DNA from: an uncultured Oscillospiraceae bacterium
GTDB lineage: Bacteria > Bacillota_A > Clostridia > Oscillospirales > Oscillospiraceae
Reading direction: 5' to 3'
NCBI GenBank assembly: GCA_910579155.1
Contig: CAJTTS010000037.1
Span: 1-30,403 of the forward strand
DNA: 30,403 nucleotides
The translations under genes and the position numbers were made by a program. The notes beneath the pieces were generated by a model, which saw only the letters and a list, made by a program, of their open reading frames with translations, was not told where the DNA came from and made no database searches. Shown piece by piece: positions 21,917 to 29,704 of the stretch (position 1 is the stretch's first letter; the number at the start of each line of letters is the position of its first letter).

Positions 21917-22305
21917 AGGCCGTTAAGCTCACTTTGGCGGGCAGGGAACGGTATCTGACCTTTACGGTGGAAGCCATGTTCCAGATTCAGGAGCAGTTCG
22001 GCGGTCCTACGGAGCTGATTGAGGCTGTGCAGGACGGCGGGCGCTGCGGTTTCGCCGCCGCCTGCAAGGCCGCCGCCATCCTGGCGGAGCAGGGAGAGCT
22101 GGCCCGGCGCAGCCTGGGCTACGACCCGGAGCCCATCACGGATGAGGCGGCCATCGCCGCCTCTCTGTCGCCCGGCGAGATCGCGGCGCTGAAGCTGGCC
22201 ATCCCCGCCGCCATGTCCCTGGGCTTTGGCCGGGAGGTGGAGCCGGAGGACGACGAGGTGGATTTGGGCCTGGCCGAGCTGAACGCGCAAAAAAAAACGC
22301 GGTGA
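21913..22305 (+). CDS. Tail assembly chaperone, short form (gpG-like)
   Basis: A 130-residue helical protein: KAVKLTLAGRERYLTFTVEA, MFQIQEQFGGPTELIEAVQD, FAAACKAAAILAEQGELARR, ISPGEIAALKLAIPAAMSLG-like segment, and an acidic end. It lies between tail tube and tape measure, the place of lambda gpG/gpGT. A run of nine A residues (22289-22297) just before the stop provides a slippery site, and the -1 frame is open for another 52 codons. ATG overlaps the tail tube stop by four bases. Confidence 0.85.
   Translation: MKAVKLTLAGRERYLTFTVEAMFQIQEQFGGPTELIEAVQDGGRCGFAAACKAAAILAEQGELARRSLGYDPEPITDEAAIAASLSPGEIAALKLAIPAAMSLGFGREVEPEDDEVDLGLAELNAQKKTR
22290..22296 (+). promoter_or_regulatory. Programmed -1 ribosomal frameshift site (A AAA AAA)
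   Basis: In the reading frame of the chaperone, CAA AAA AAA ACG contains the standard heptamer A AAA AAA. The zero frame stops three codons later (TGA, 22303-22305). Slipping back by one base gives AAC GCG GTG ACC and continues in the downstream frame. Confidence 0.8.
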
Positions 22306-22454
22306 CCCGCGCCCACTACCTCCACATGGGGGCGGCCTGCGGGCTGTCCAAAAAGGACGTGCTTTTCTCCACCCCCGGCGAGGTGGGGGACCTGTGGAAG
22401 CTCTATTTGCAGGCCCACCGGGGGAAGCGCGGGCCGTCGCCGGAGGATGAATGA
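22296..22454 (+). CDS. Tail assembly chaperone, frameshift extension (gpT-like)
   Basis: The -1 frame adds 52 residues (AVTRAHYLHMGAACGLSKKD, then FSTPGEVGDLWKLYLQAHRG and a charged end) to the first 128 residues of the short form, giving a 180-residue fusion. In lambda-like phages the GT fusion, made at a few percent of G, links the tape measure to the tail tube during assembly. The extension also has a GTG at 22302 that overlaps the TGA, so independent re-initiation is an alternative; the slippery heptamer makes frameshifting more likely. Confidence 0.75.
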   Translation, partial: NAVTRAHYLHMGAACGLSKKDVLFSTPGEVGDLWKLYLQAHRGKRGPSPEDE

Positions 22455-22475
22455 TGCCGCAGGAGGGTACGAACT

Positions 22476-25400
22476 ATGGGGGCCAGAACCATATCAACCA
22501 AGCTCGCCATTGAAGGCGAGGCCCAATATAAGCAGGCGGTCGCTTCCTGCAACGCCGAGCTGTCCACGCTGAAATCCAGCCTCGCGCTGGTGGAGAGCGA
22601 GTTCCGGGGTAATGCCAACAGCATGGAGGCCCTGACGGCCAAAGGCAGTGCGCTGCAAGCCGTATACGATAAGCAGTTGGAGAAGGTCGCCGCCCTGGAG
22701 GCCGCGCTGCTCAATGCCAAGCGAGCCTATGAGGAGTATTCCAGCCGCATTTCTACCGCCCAAAGCAATATTGAGCGGTGTGAGCAAGCGCTGGAAAAAC
22801 TGAAAAACTCCACCGGGGACACCTCCAAGGAGCAGGAGGAGCTCACCAAGGAGCTGGACAAGTGGAACGCCGAGCTGAGCGAGGCCCAGGCGGGCCAAGC
22901 GGCGGCGGAGCGGGGCATCCAGAGCTGGCAGAAGCAGTTGAATAACGCCAAGATTGACCTCAACGGCATGTCCGACGCCATCGAGCAGAACGACCGATAT
23001 CTCCGCGAGGCGGAGCAGAGCGCCGACGGCTGCGCTCAGTCCATAGACAAGTACGGGAAAGAGGTCAAGGATGCCGGGGAATCCTCGGAGGAGTTTGCCC
23101 AGGGCGCCCAGCAGTCTAAGGAGGGTATTGAGGCGCTGGCCTCCGCCCTGGCCGCCGCGGGCGTGGCCAAGACGGTCAAGGAAATCGCGGATGAACTGCT
23201 GGCGTGTGCCCAGGCGGCGGAGGCCTTTGAGACCTCTATGGCCAAGCTGTCCACCCTGGTGGACACCAGCGCCTACTCCATGGATTCCATTAAGGCGGAA
23301 CTGATCGAGCTGTCCAACGAGACGGGCGTCGCTGTGGGCTCGCTGGCCGAGGCGGCTTACCAGGCCCGGTCGGCGGGCGTGGACACCGCCAGCGTGATCG
23401 ACTTTGTGGCTACGGCCACCAAGACCTCCGCCGCCGGTTTCTCCGACTCCGCCACCGCCGTGGACGTGCTCACCACCGCCATCAACGCCTACAAGCTGGA
23501 GGGCTCCGAGGCCGAAAAGGTGGCCTCCATGCTGGTCAAGACCCAGGATGAGGGCAAGACCTCCGTGGGTGAGCTGGCCCAGAACATGGGCCGGGTCATC
23601 CCGGCGGCCGCCGCCTACAACGTGAGCCTGGGCAACCTGACCACCAGCTACGCCCTGCTCACCAAGAGCGGCACCAACACCGCCATCGCCACCACCAATC
23701 TGTCCGCCATGTTCACCGAGCTGGCCAAGGACGGCTCCACAGTGGCAAGCATACTCCAGGAGCGCACCGGGCAAAGCTTCTCCCAGCTCATGGCGGGCGG
23801 CAAAAACCTGGGCGAGGTCATGGCAATGCTGTCCGACAGCGTGGACGGCGACGCCACCGCGTTCTCCAACCTGTGGAGCAGCACCACGGCGGGCCAGGCG
23901 GCTCTGTCCCTGCTGAACAGCGGGGCGGAGGAGTTCACCCGGACCCTGGGCGTCATGGAGAACAGCTCCGGCGCGGTGGAGCAGAACTTCCAGTCCATGG
24001 CGGACACCACGGAATTTGCCCACCGGCGCATGGCCAACGCGGCGGAAAACCTGAGAATCGCCATTGGCGACCAGCTCAACCCCGCGCTGGAAAAACTGTA
24101 CGACACCGGAGCGGACGCATTCACCTGGGCAACGGACTTTGTAGAGGAAAACCCCTGGGTGGTAGGCGCGATTGCCGGCGTCACCGCCGCGCTGGGGGCG
24201 CTCTCCCTGGGGGTGGCCGCGCTGTCCGTGGCCCCCACGATCATCGCCGCCCTGGGTACTGCCCTGAACCTGCTGATGGCCAACCCCATCGTGGCGGTCG
24301 CGGCAGCGGTGGTGGGGCTGGGCGTGGCATTCGGGACCTGGATTGCCTCCATGGACGATGCGGACAAGGCCACACAGTCGTTCACGGAATCCCTCCGGGA
24401 GTCCAAAACCGCCTATGAGGACCTGACGTCCACCATGGCGGAGCAGCAGGCGTCCACCAGGGCGGTGGCCGCCTCCCTCCGGGAGCTGCTGGCGGTGGAG
24501 GAGAAGTCCGCCCTGCAAAAGGACCTGATCCAGCAGAAGGTGGAGCAGTTGAACGAGGCCGTACCCGGGCTGGGGCTGGCCTACGACCGGGAAAGGGACT
24601 CCTTGGTGGGGCTCACGGAGGCGGAGCTGGACTCCGCCCTGGCCCGGATGGCCACCCAGGAGGAGTACGAGGCCCAGGTCGCCCGGCTCAGCGAGCTGAG
24701 CAACGAGCAGGCGGAGATCGACGCCAGGCTCACGGAGGCCCGGCTGGCGCTGAATGAGGCCCAGGAAATCGGCATCGGCAACACCTGGCAGCTTCAGAAC
24801 AACATCAACGAGCTCACTATTGCCCAGTCCACCAACGCGGCCCAGATCGCGGAGCTGGAGGAGGCCTCCCGGGCCTACGGCGAGCAGCAGGCTGAGGCGG
24901 AGCGCAAAACCCAGGCGATGACCGCCACTGTGGAGGGGCTCATCGCCGAGATGACCGAGCTTGAAGATGAATACGAAAAGAGTTATGCCGCCGCCATGGA
25001 GAGCATCAACGGGCAAGTGGGCCTGTTCCAGGAGATGGACGGCTCCGCCAAAACCTCCATCGACAACCTGATCGACAGCCTGAAAAGCCAGGTGTCCTAT
25101 ATGGAAACCTACTCCGCCAACATCCAGAAGGCCATGGAGCTGGGCGTGGACGAGGGCCTGGTAAAGAAGCTGTCCGACGGCTCGGAGGAGTCCGCGCAGA
25201 TCCTGGACGCCATTGTGAAGGGCGGCGAGGACGACATACAGGCCCTCAACGACCAGTTCCGGAAGGTGGAGGAGGGTAAGGAGGACTTTTCCACCACCGT
25301 GGCGGAGATGGAGACGGATTTCTCCAACAAAATGGACGAGCTGGTCCGGGACCTGGACCAGGCCATCCAGGACATGGACGTGCAAAACGACGCGTACCGG

Positions 25401-25886
25401 ATTGGCCAGAACAACATCACCGGCCTGATTAACGGCACGGCCAGCCAGCGGCAAGCCCTGGTGAACCAGTACGCCCAGATGGGCCGGGACGCCCTGGCCG
25501 CCTACAAGCGGGAGGTGGGCCAGGCCTCGCCCTCCAAAAAGTTCCGGGAGGTGGGCCGCTTTGACATACAGGGCATCGTCGGCGGCGTGGAAGAGGAAAA
25601 GCGGACGCTGGCCGCTGCCTATGAGGACGCGGCCCGGACGGCGCTGGACAGCATGGAGCGGCACCTGCCCTCCACGCTGGAGGCGCCCAGCAACGCCGCG
25701 GCCATCAACCGGCAGACCGACGCGATCCTGTCCGCCGTGTCCGGCCGGGACAGTGGCGGCGACCCCATCCAGATTTATGTGGACAGGCTGGAGGTCCGCA
25801 AAGACTCGGACATCCCCCGCATCGCTTGGGAGCTCTACTGCCTGACGGAGCGGGAGAAGCGGTCGAGAGGGGGCGGCGTTCTGTGA
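22476..25886 (+). CDS. Tape measure protein
   Basis: A 1136-residue protein that sets tail length. Residues 1-220 are coiled coil (AALEAALLNAKRAYEEYSSR, QSNIERCEQALEKLKNSTGD). Residues about 255-460 are the TP901-type domain (LSNETGVAVGSLAEAAYQAR, DVLTTAINAYKLEGSEAEKV, AQNMGRVIPAAAAYNVSLGN, TTNLSAMFTELAKDG). A hydrophobic stretch at about 561-626 (WVVGAIAGVTAALGALSLGV onward) could enter the host membrane. The rest is helical, ending with QASPSKKFREVGRFDIQGI. At about 0.15 nm per residue the tail would be near 170 nm (family rule, not measured). AGGAGG precedes the ATG by nine bases. Confidence 0.95.
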   Translation: MGARTISTKLAIEGEAQYKQAVASCNAELSTLKSSLALVESEFRGNANSMEALTAKGSALQAVYDKQLEKVAALEAALLNAKRAYEEYSSRISTAQSNIERCEQALEKLKNSTGDTSKEQEELTKELDKWNAELSEAQAGQAAAERGIQSWQKQLNNAKIDLNGMSDAIEQNDRYLREAEQSADGCAQSIDKYGKEVKDAGESSEEFAQGAQQSKEGIEALASALAAAGVAKTVKEIADELLACAQAAEAFETSMAKLSTLVDTSAYSMDSIKAELIELSNETGVAVGSLAEAAYQARSAGVDTASVIDFVATATKTSAAGFSDSATAVDVLTTAINAYKLEGSEAEKVASMLVKTQDEGKTSVGELAQNMGRVIPAAAAYNVSLGNLTTSYALLTKSGTNTAIATTNLSAMFTELAKDGSTVASILQERTGQSFSQLMAGGKNLGEVMAMLSDSVDGDATAFSNLWSSTTAGQAALSLLNSGAEEFTRTLGVMENSSGAVEQNFQSMADTTEFAHRRMANAAENLRIAIGDQLNPALEKLYDTGADAFTWATDFVEENPWVVGAIAGVTAALGALSLGVAALSVAPTIIAALGTALNLLMANPIVAVAAAVVGLGVAFGTWIASMDDADKATQSFTESLRESKTAYEDLTSTMAEQQASTRAVAASLRELLAVEEKSALQKDLIQQKVEQLNEAVPGLGLAYDRERDSLVGLTEAELDSALARMATQEEYEAQVARLSELSNEQAEIDARLTEARLALNEAQEIGIGNTWQLQNNINELTIAQSTNAAQIAELEEASRAYGEQQAEAERKTQAMTATVEGLIAEMTELEDEYEKSYAAAMESINGQVGLFQEMDGSAKTSIDNLIDSLKSQVSYMETYSANIQKAMELGVDEGLVKKLSDGSEESAQILDAIVKGGEDDIQALNDQFRKVEEGKEDFSTTVAEMETDFSNKMDELVRDLDQAIQDMDVQNDAYRIGQNNITGLINGTASQRQALVNQYAQMGRDALAAYKREVGQASPSKKFREVGRFDIQGIVGGVEEEKRTLAAAYEDAARTALDSMERHLPSTLEAPSNAAAINRQTDAILSAVSGRDSGGDPIQIYVDRLEVRKDSDIPRIAWELYCLTEREKRSRGGGVL

Positions 25887-26416
25887 ACGGATTTACCTTC
25901 AAGGGCGTACATAGCAGTACCTTTGGCATTTACACCCAGGACCAGAGCCGGACCATCCTCCCGCCCCGGCGGGAGGGCAGGCTCGCCATACCCGGACGGT
26001 CCGGCTACTACGACGGCGCGGCCCAGGGCGTGTACGACGAGCGGATGGAGACCATTTTGTGCTCCTTCAAGTGCCCCCAGGGGAAGACGGTCCCGGAGAT
26101 GTGCCGGGAGATCGCCTACTGGCTGTCCGGGACCGGGCGGCTGGTGTACAGCAAGGAGCCGGACAAGTATTATTCCGCCCACATCACCGGGGGCCCGCCC
26201 ATGGCGCAGCATCTCAAATACGGGGAATTTACCCTGACCTGGTCCTACAACCCGCCCTTCGCCTTCGGCTGGACGGTGACGCAGCCCATTGCCTCCGGGG
26301 AGAACCGGGTGGCGTACCGGGGAACGGCGGAGGCCCCCTGCGTCATCGTGCTGAAGAACCTGTCCGACGCCGACGTGCAAAACGTCACCATCACCGCGAT
26401 TAAAAGGAGCGTGTAA
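25883..26416 (+). CDS. Distal tail protein (Dit-like)
   Basis: A 177-residue protein beginning MNGFTFKGVHSSTFGIYTQD, with PPRREGRLAIPGRSGYYDGA and YDERMETILCSFKCP, the usual N-terminal half of Dit proteins. MCREIAYWLSGTGRLVYSKE and YYSAHITGGPPMAQHLKYGEFT follow. The C-terminal galectin-like half of long Dit proteins seems to be short here (NPPFAFGWTVTQPIASGENR, PCVIVLKNLSDADVQNVTIT). It forms the hub at the tail tip. The GTG start overlaps the tape measure stop by four bases; upstream extensions are shadows of that gene. Confidence 0.88.
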   Translation: MNGFTFKGVHSSTFGIYTQDQSRTILPPRREGRLAIPGRSGYYDGAAQGVYDERMETILCSFKCPQGKTVPEMCREIAYWLSGTGRLVYSKEPDKYYSAHITGGPPMAQHLKYGEFTLTWSYNPPFAFGWTVTQPIASGENRVAYRGTAEAPCVIVLKNLSDADVQNVTITAIKRSV

Positions 26417-26418
26417 CT

Positions 26419-27198
26419 ATGTATGCCTGCGATTATTTGGAAAACGGCGTGCTCAACGCCCTGCGGGGAATCACCTTCGCGGCCCCGGCCAAGTGCTACC
26501 TGGGGCTGTACCTCAACGACCCCGGCGAGAGCGGCGGGGCGGGCGCAGAGGCCAGCTACCCCGGCTACAAGCGCATGGAGGTGGAGTTCTCCCCCCCGGC
26601 GGACTCCAACGGTGGCCTGGGGGTGCAAAACCTCACCGACGTGGCCTTCCCCGCGCCGGGGGCCGCCGGGGGCACGGTCACCCATGTGGGCGTGCTGGAC
26701 GCCCTGTCCGGCGGCAACATGCTGGCCCGGGGCGAGTTGGTGGAGCCGCTGGTCATCGGCAAGGACGAGCCGCCGGTGTTCCTGGCGGGGGACGTGCTGT
26801 TCTACCTCACCGGGAACCTGTCCCGGACCTGGAAGGCCAGGGTGCTCAACCTCTTCCGGGGCCAGTCCATATCCGGCGTTACGCCGTACTTCTCCCTGTG
26901 GAACGGCTCGCCGGAGGATTCCGGCGCGGAGTTGTCCGGGGAGAACTACCAGCGGATTCCTATCACCTTCGGCGCGCCGGCGGAACAGCCCTCCGGCCAG
27001 ATTCTGGCCCGCAACTCCGCCGCCTCCTCCTTCCCCCGGCCCTCTACCGCCTGGGGCCTGTGGAGCTGGTCCGCCCTTTACTCCGCCCCGTCCTCCGGCG
27101 AGCCGGTGTTCCTGAAGGCCCTGGCCGAACCGGTTGACCTGCGCCGGGGGTATATGCCCACCATCGCCGAGGGGGCCGTAGAAGTGGGGCTCAACTGA
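26419..27198 (+). CDS. Tail fibre-like protein with a duplicated domain
   Basis: A 259-residue protein made of two similar halves. Repeat 1 (about 11-130) has LNALRGITFAAPAKCYLGLY, GYKRMEVEFSPP and a central LTDVAFPAP strand. Repeat 2 (about 142-258) has LNLFRGQSISGVTPYFSLWN, NYQRIPITFGAP and AWGLWSWSALYSAP. Each is a fibre/baseplate beta domain of the kind found in phage tail fibre proteins, likely a tandem duplication that then diverged. It follows Dit by two bases, so it is a tail-tip component. No receptor-binding or hydrolase motif is visible. Confidence 0.75.
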   Translation: MYACDYLENGVLNALRGITFAAPAKCYLGLYLNDPGESGGAGAEASYPGYKRMEVEFSPPADSNGGLGVQNLTDVAFPAPGAAGGTVTHVGVLDALSGGNMLARGELVEPLVIGKDEPPVFLAGDVLFYLTGNLSRTWKARVLNLFRGQSISGVTPYFSLWNGSPEDSGAELSGENYQRIPITFGAPAEQPSGQILARNSAASSFPRPSTAWGLWSWSALYSAPSSGEPVFLKALAEPVDLRRGYMPTIAEGAVEVGLN

Positions 27199-27200
27199 CC

Positions 27201-27899
27201 ATGTACGAAGACCGACGGTACAGCCTGGCCCGGTACTCCATCAACCGGGAGGCCAGGACGGTAGAGATTGCGGAGCGCTTTTCCGGGACCCTGGGGGCGG
27301 TGGCCGGGGCGGCGGTTCCCGTGGAGCTCCGGGAGCGCTTTGCGGAGGCCCTGCTGGGCTCGGCCAGGGGGACGGTGTCCGTTGTGTCCGGCCTGTCCGC
27401 CGGGGACAGCCTGGGGGCGGCGGTGCGGATGTCGGCGGACGTGCTGGTTGCAGCCACCCTTGGCGAAACCTTCCGGGTATCTGCATACGGGCAGAAGGAC
27501 CTCCCCGCCGCGCTGAGCGCCGGGGAGGGACTGAGGGCCCGGATTTGGGCCGGAAAAGATATCCCCACCGGTCTGGAGCCCGCCGAACGGCTGGACGGGC
27601 GGATTTCTGGTTCCAAAAACATCATTGCCGCCCTGTCTGGTTTTGAGGTGCTCACCTCTCTGCCGGAGGCATCCGCCCAGACCACGGAGCGGGCGGTATT
27701 CCAGCTCACCATTCCGCCGGGGGGTGAGCTGCGCATCGACAGTGAGCTGTTCACCGCCCGGCTGGATGGGGAAAACGTCCTCCACGCCCAGTCCGGGGGC
27801 TGGATCACCCTCTCCCGGTCGCTGCTGCGGCTGACGGTGGAGAGCGCGTCCGGCGGCGGGCTGGAGGGCCAATTGATTTATACGGAGCGATATTTATGA
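27201..27899 (+). CDS. Baseplate protein with ~20-residue repeats and Dit-like C-terminus
   Basis: A 232-residue protein. Its middle (about 75-155) repeats a 20-residue unit with the form (V/R)-x-hydrophobic-x-K-(D/N)-(L/I)-x-(A/T)-x-L-x-x-x-E-x-L: VSAYGQKDLPAALSAGEGLR, RIWAGKDIPTGLEPAERLDG, RISGSKNIIAALSGFEVLTS, plus weaker earlier copies. This suggests a beta-solenoid or prism. The C-terminal 65 residues (GELRIDSELFTARLDGENVL, SGGWITLSRSLLRLTVESAS) resemble the galectin-like C-terminal part of Dit proteins. It starts two bases after the previous gene and overlaps the next by four. A tail-tip accessory role is likely. Confidence 0.7.
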   Translation: MYEDRRYSLARYSINREARTVEIAERFSGTLGAVAGAAVPVELRERFAEALLGSARGTVSVVSGLSAGDSLGAAVRMSADVLVAATLGETFRVSAYGQKDLPAALSAGEGLRARIWAGKDIPTGLEPAERLDGRISGSKNIIAALSGFEVLTSLPEASAQTTERAVFQLTIPPGGELRIDSELFTARLDGENVLHAQSGGWITLSRSLLRLTVESASGGGLEGQLIYTERYL

Positions 27900-29692
27900 T
27901 GGAAGTATTCGACCGCTCCCGGCGGCGGGTGGCCATTTTGGAGAACGCCCACGGGGTGTCCGAGCAGCAGCGCATCAATTCCGTGTGGCGTCTGGGCTTC
28001 TCCCTGCCCTGGGCCGACCCCAAAAACCAGTTCTGTCGCCCCTTCTGGTACGTCCGCCGGGACGGCGGGGAGCTGTACCGCATCATGCCCGCCCAGATGG
28101 ACGTGGACGAGACAGGGGCTATCACCTACCAATGCGAGCATGTCCTTGCTACCCTGATAGACAATATCCTTTTTGGTTATCACGTCGTCGGGAACCTTGG
28201 AACCTATACCGCGGACGTGATCCGGTACGTCCTGAACCACCAGCTTGTAATGAATTGGGTCCTGGCTGAGTGTGATTTTCGCAACCAGTTTGAATATGGA
28301 TGGGAACAGGAGTCTCTTTTGTCCGCCCTGTTCTCCATCGCCGCCGCCCTGTCCGGGCCCTACCTGTGGGCCACGGACACGTCGGTATACCCCTGGCGGC
28401 TGTCCCTCAAGCGGCTGGATATCACCGGCAGGCCGGAGATGTATGTGCGCAGGCGGCACAACATGACGGCATTCCGGCAGGGGACCGACCCGCAGCAGGT
28501 GGTAACCCGCCTCTATCCCCTGGGCTACGGCGAAGGGGTGAACCAGCTTGGGATCGGCAGCGTAAATGGCGGCGTGCCCTACCTCCAGAGCCCCAAGGCG
28601 GTGACGGACCGGTACGGGATCATTGAGCGGGTCTGGGCGGACCGCCGCTACGAGGACCCGGCCTCCCTCAAGGCGGCGGGGGAAGCCATGCTCCGGGAGC
28701 TTCAGGAGCCGCTGGAGTCCTACGAGGTGGGCTACCAGGAGCTGGGCCAGTCGGACTACGACGGGGCCGCCGTGGGCAAGCGGGTGCGCATCCTGTTCCC
28801 GGAGGCTGGGCGGCAGGTGGACACCATTATCACCGAGGTAAACCGGAACTACGAAGACGTGGAACAGTCCTCCATCGTCGTGGCCAACCGGGAAACGTCC
28901 ATCGCCTCCTCGCTGGCGGACATGGCGGACCGCCAGCGCATCGAGCAGACCTACGCCCAGGGGGCCACCCAGTTGTACAGCCAGGCGCTGCAAGGGAACG
29001 CCTCCGCCCAAAAGGGGCTGGTGATGGATTTTTTCATCCCCCAGGAAATGCGGATCATCAACAAGGTGTTGGCAAAAATCCGGCTGTCCGCCTTCCGGGC
29101 CTACTCCCAGAGCACCGAGAGCCAGGCCACCCAGGCGGCGTCCTCCACCACCACCGACGCCCAGACCTATTCCAGCGCCGCAGGGGGCGGGGCCTGGACC
29201 ACCACCGGGGGCGGCGGCGGGGTGACCACCGACACGGGCGACAGCGGCATCAACGTGAAGTACGCCAACGCGGAGACCACCACCGTGTCGGGACACAGCC
29301 ACCACATCCGGCACGTGATCTCCCACCAGCACGAGATCACCCTCCGGGACCACACCCACCGCATTGAGATCGGGAGCCACAGCCACACCGTCACCATCGG
29401 GGGGCACTCCCATACCGTGACCATCCCCGGCCACGACCACCGGATCACGCCGGGTATCTTCGAGTTCGGGTCGCCCAAGAGCTTCGCGCTTTACGCCAAC
29501 GGCGTGAAGCAGGCTGATTTTTCCGGCGGAAATGCCGAGCTGGACGTCACCCCTTTTTTGGTGGGGGAGGACCGGATGATCCCCCGGGGGAGCTGGCTGT
29601 CCCTGGAGGTCCGACCCGACGACCTGGCCTATATTTCCATTGACTTGATCGTCCAGGGCTTTGTGCAGTCCAGGGGCGACAACACCGTATAA
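27896..29692 (+). CDS. Tail-associated baseplate hub (Tal-like) with His-x-His spike
   Basis: A 598-residue protein. Residues 1-380 match the N-terminal hub of Tal/prophage endopeptidase tail proteins (VFDRSRRRVAILENAHGVSE, YQCEHVLATLIDNILFGYHV, RLYPLGYGEGVNQLGIGS, YEVGYQELGQSDYDGAAVGK, VGKRVRILFPEAGRQVDTII). A helical linker and a Ser/Thr/Gly-rich stretch follow (about 400-455). Then residues 467-515 hold six H-x-H motifs at a 9-10 residue period (GHSHH, SHQHE, DHTHR, SHSHT, GHSHT, GHDHR), as in T4 fibre tips where such motifs bind metal along a trimer axis. The end (about 520-598) is a small beta domain. No peptidase motif is visible. Confidence 0.85.
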   Translation: MMEVFDRSRRRVAILENAHGVSEQQRINSVWRLGFSLPWADPKNQFCRPFWYVRRDGGELYRIMPAQMDVDETGAITYQCEHVLATLIDNILFGYHVVGNLGTYTADVIRYVLNHQLVMNWVLAECDFRNQFEYGWEQESLLSALFSIAAALSGPYLWATDTSVYPWRLSLKRLDITGRPEMYVRRRHNMTAFRQGTDPQQVVTRLYPLGYGEGVNQLGIGSVNGGVPYLQSPKAVTDRYGIIERVWADRRYEDPASLKAAGEAMLRELQEPLESYEVGYQELGQSDYDGAAVGKRVRILFPEAGRQVDTIITEVNRNYEDVEQSSIVVANRETSIASSLADMADRQRIEQTYAQGATQLYSQALQGNASAQKGLVMDFFIPQEMRIINKVLAKIRLSAFRAYSQSTESQATQAASSTTTDAQTYSSAAGGGAWTTTGGGGGVTTDTGDSGINVKYANAETTTVSGHSHHIRHVISHQHEITLRDHTHRIEIGSHSHTVTIGGHSHTVTIPGHDHRITPGIFEFGSPKSFALYANGVKQADFSGGNAELDVTPFLVGEDRMIPRGSWLSLEVRPDDLAYISIDLIVQGFVQSRGDNTV

Positions 29693-29704
29693 GGAGGGCG
29701 CACT

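Noticed and set aside
22494..25664. Very long open frame (1056 codons) on the minus strand opposite the tape measure gene
   Set aside because: GC-rich third positions of the real gene create open antisense frames; its product is Gly/Leu/His-rich with no domain, and the plus strand has a clear tape measure protein.
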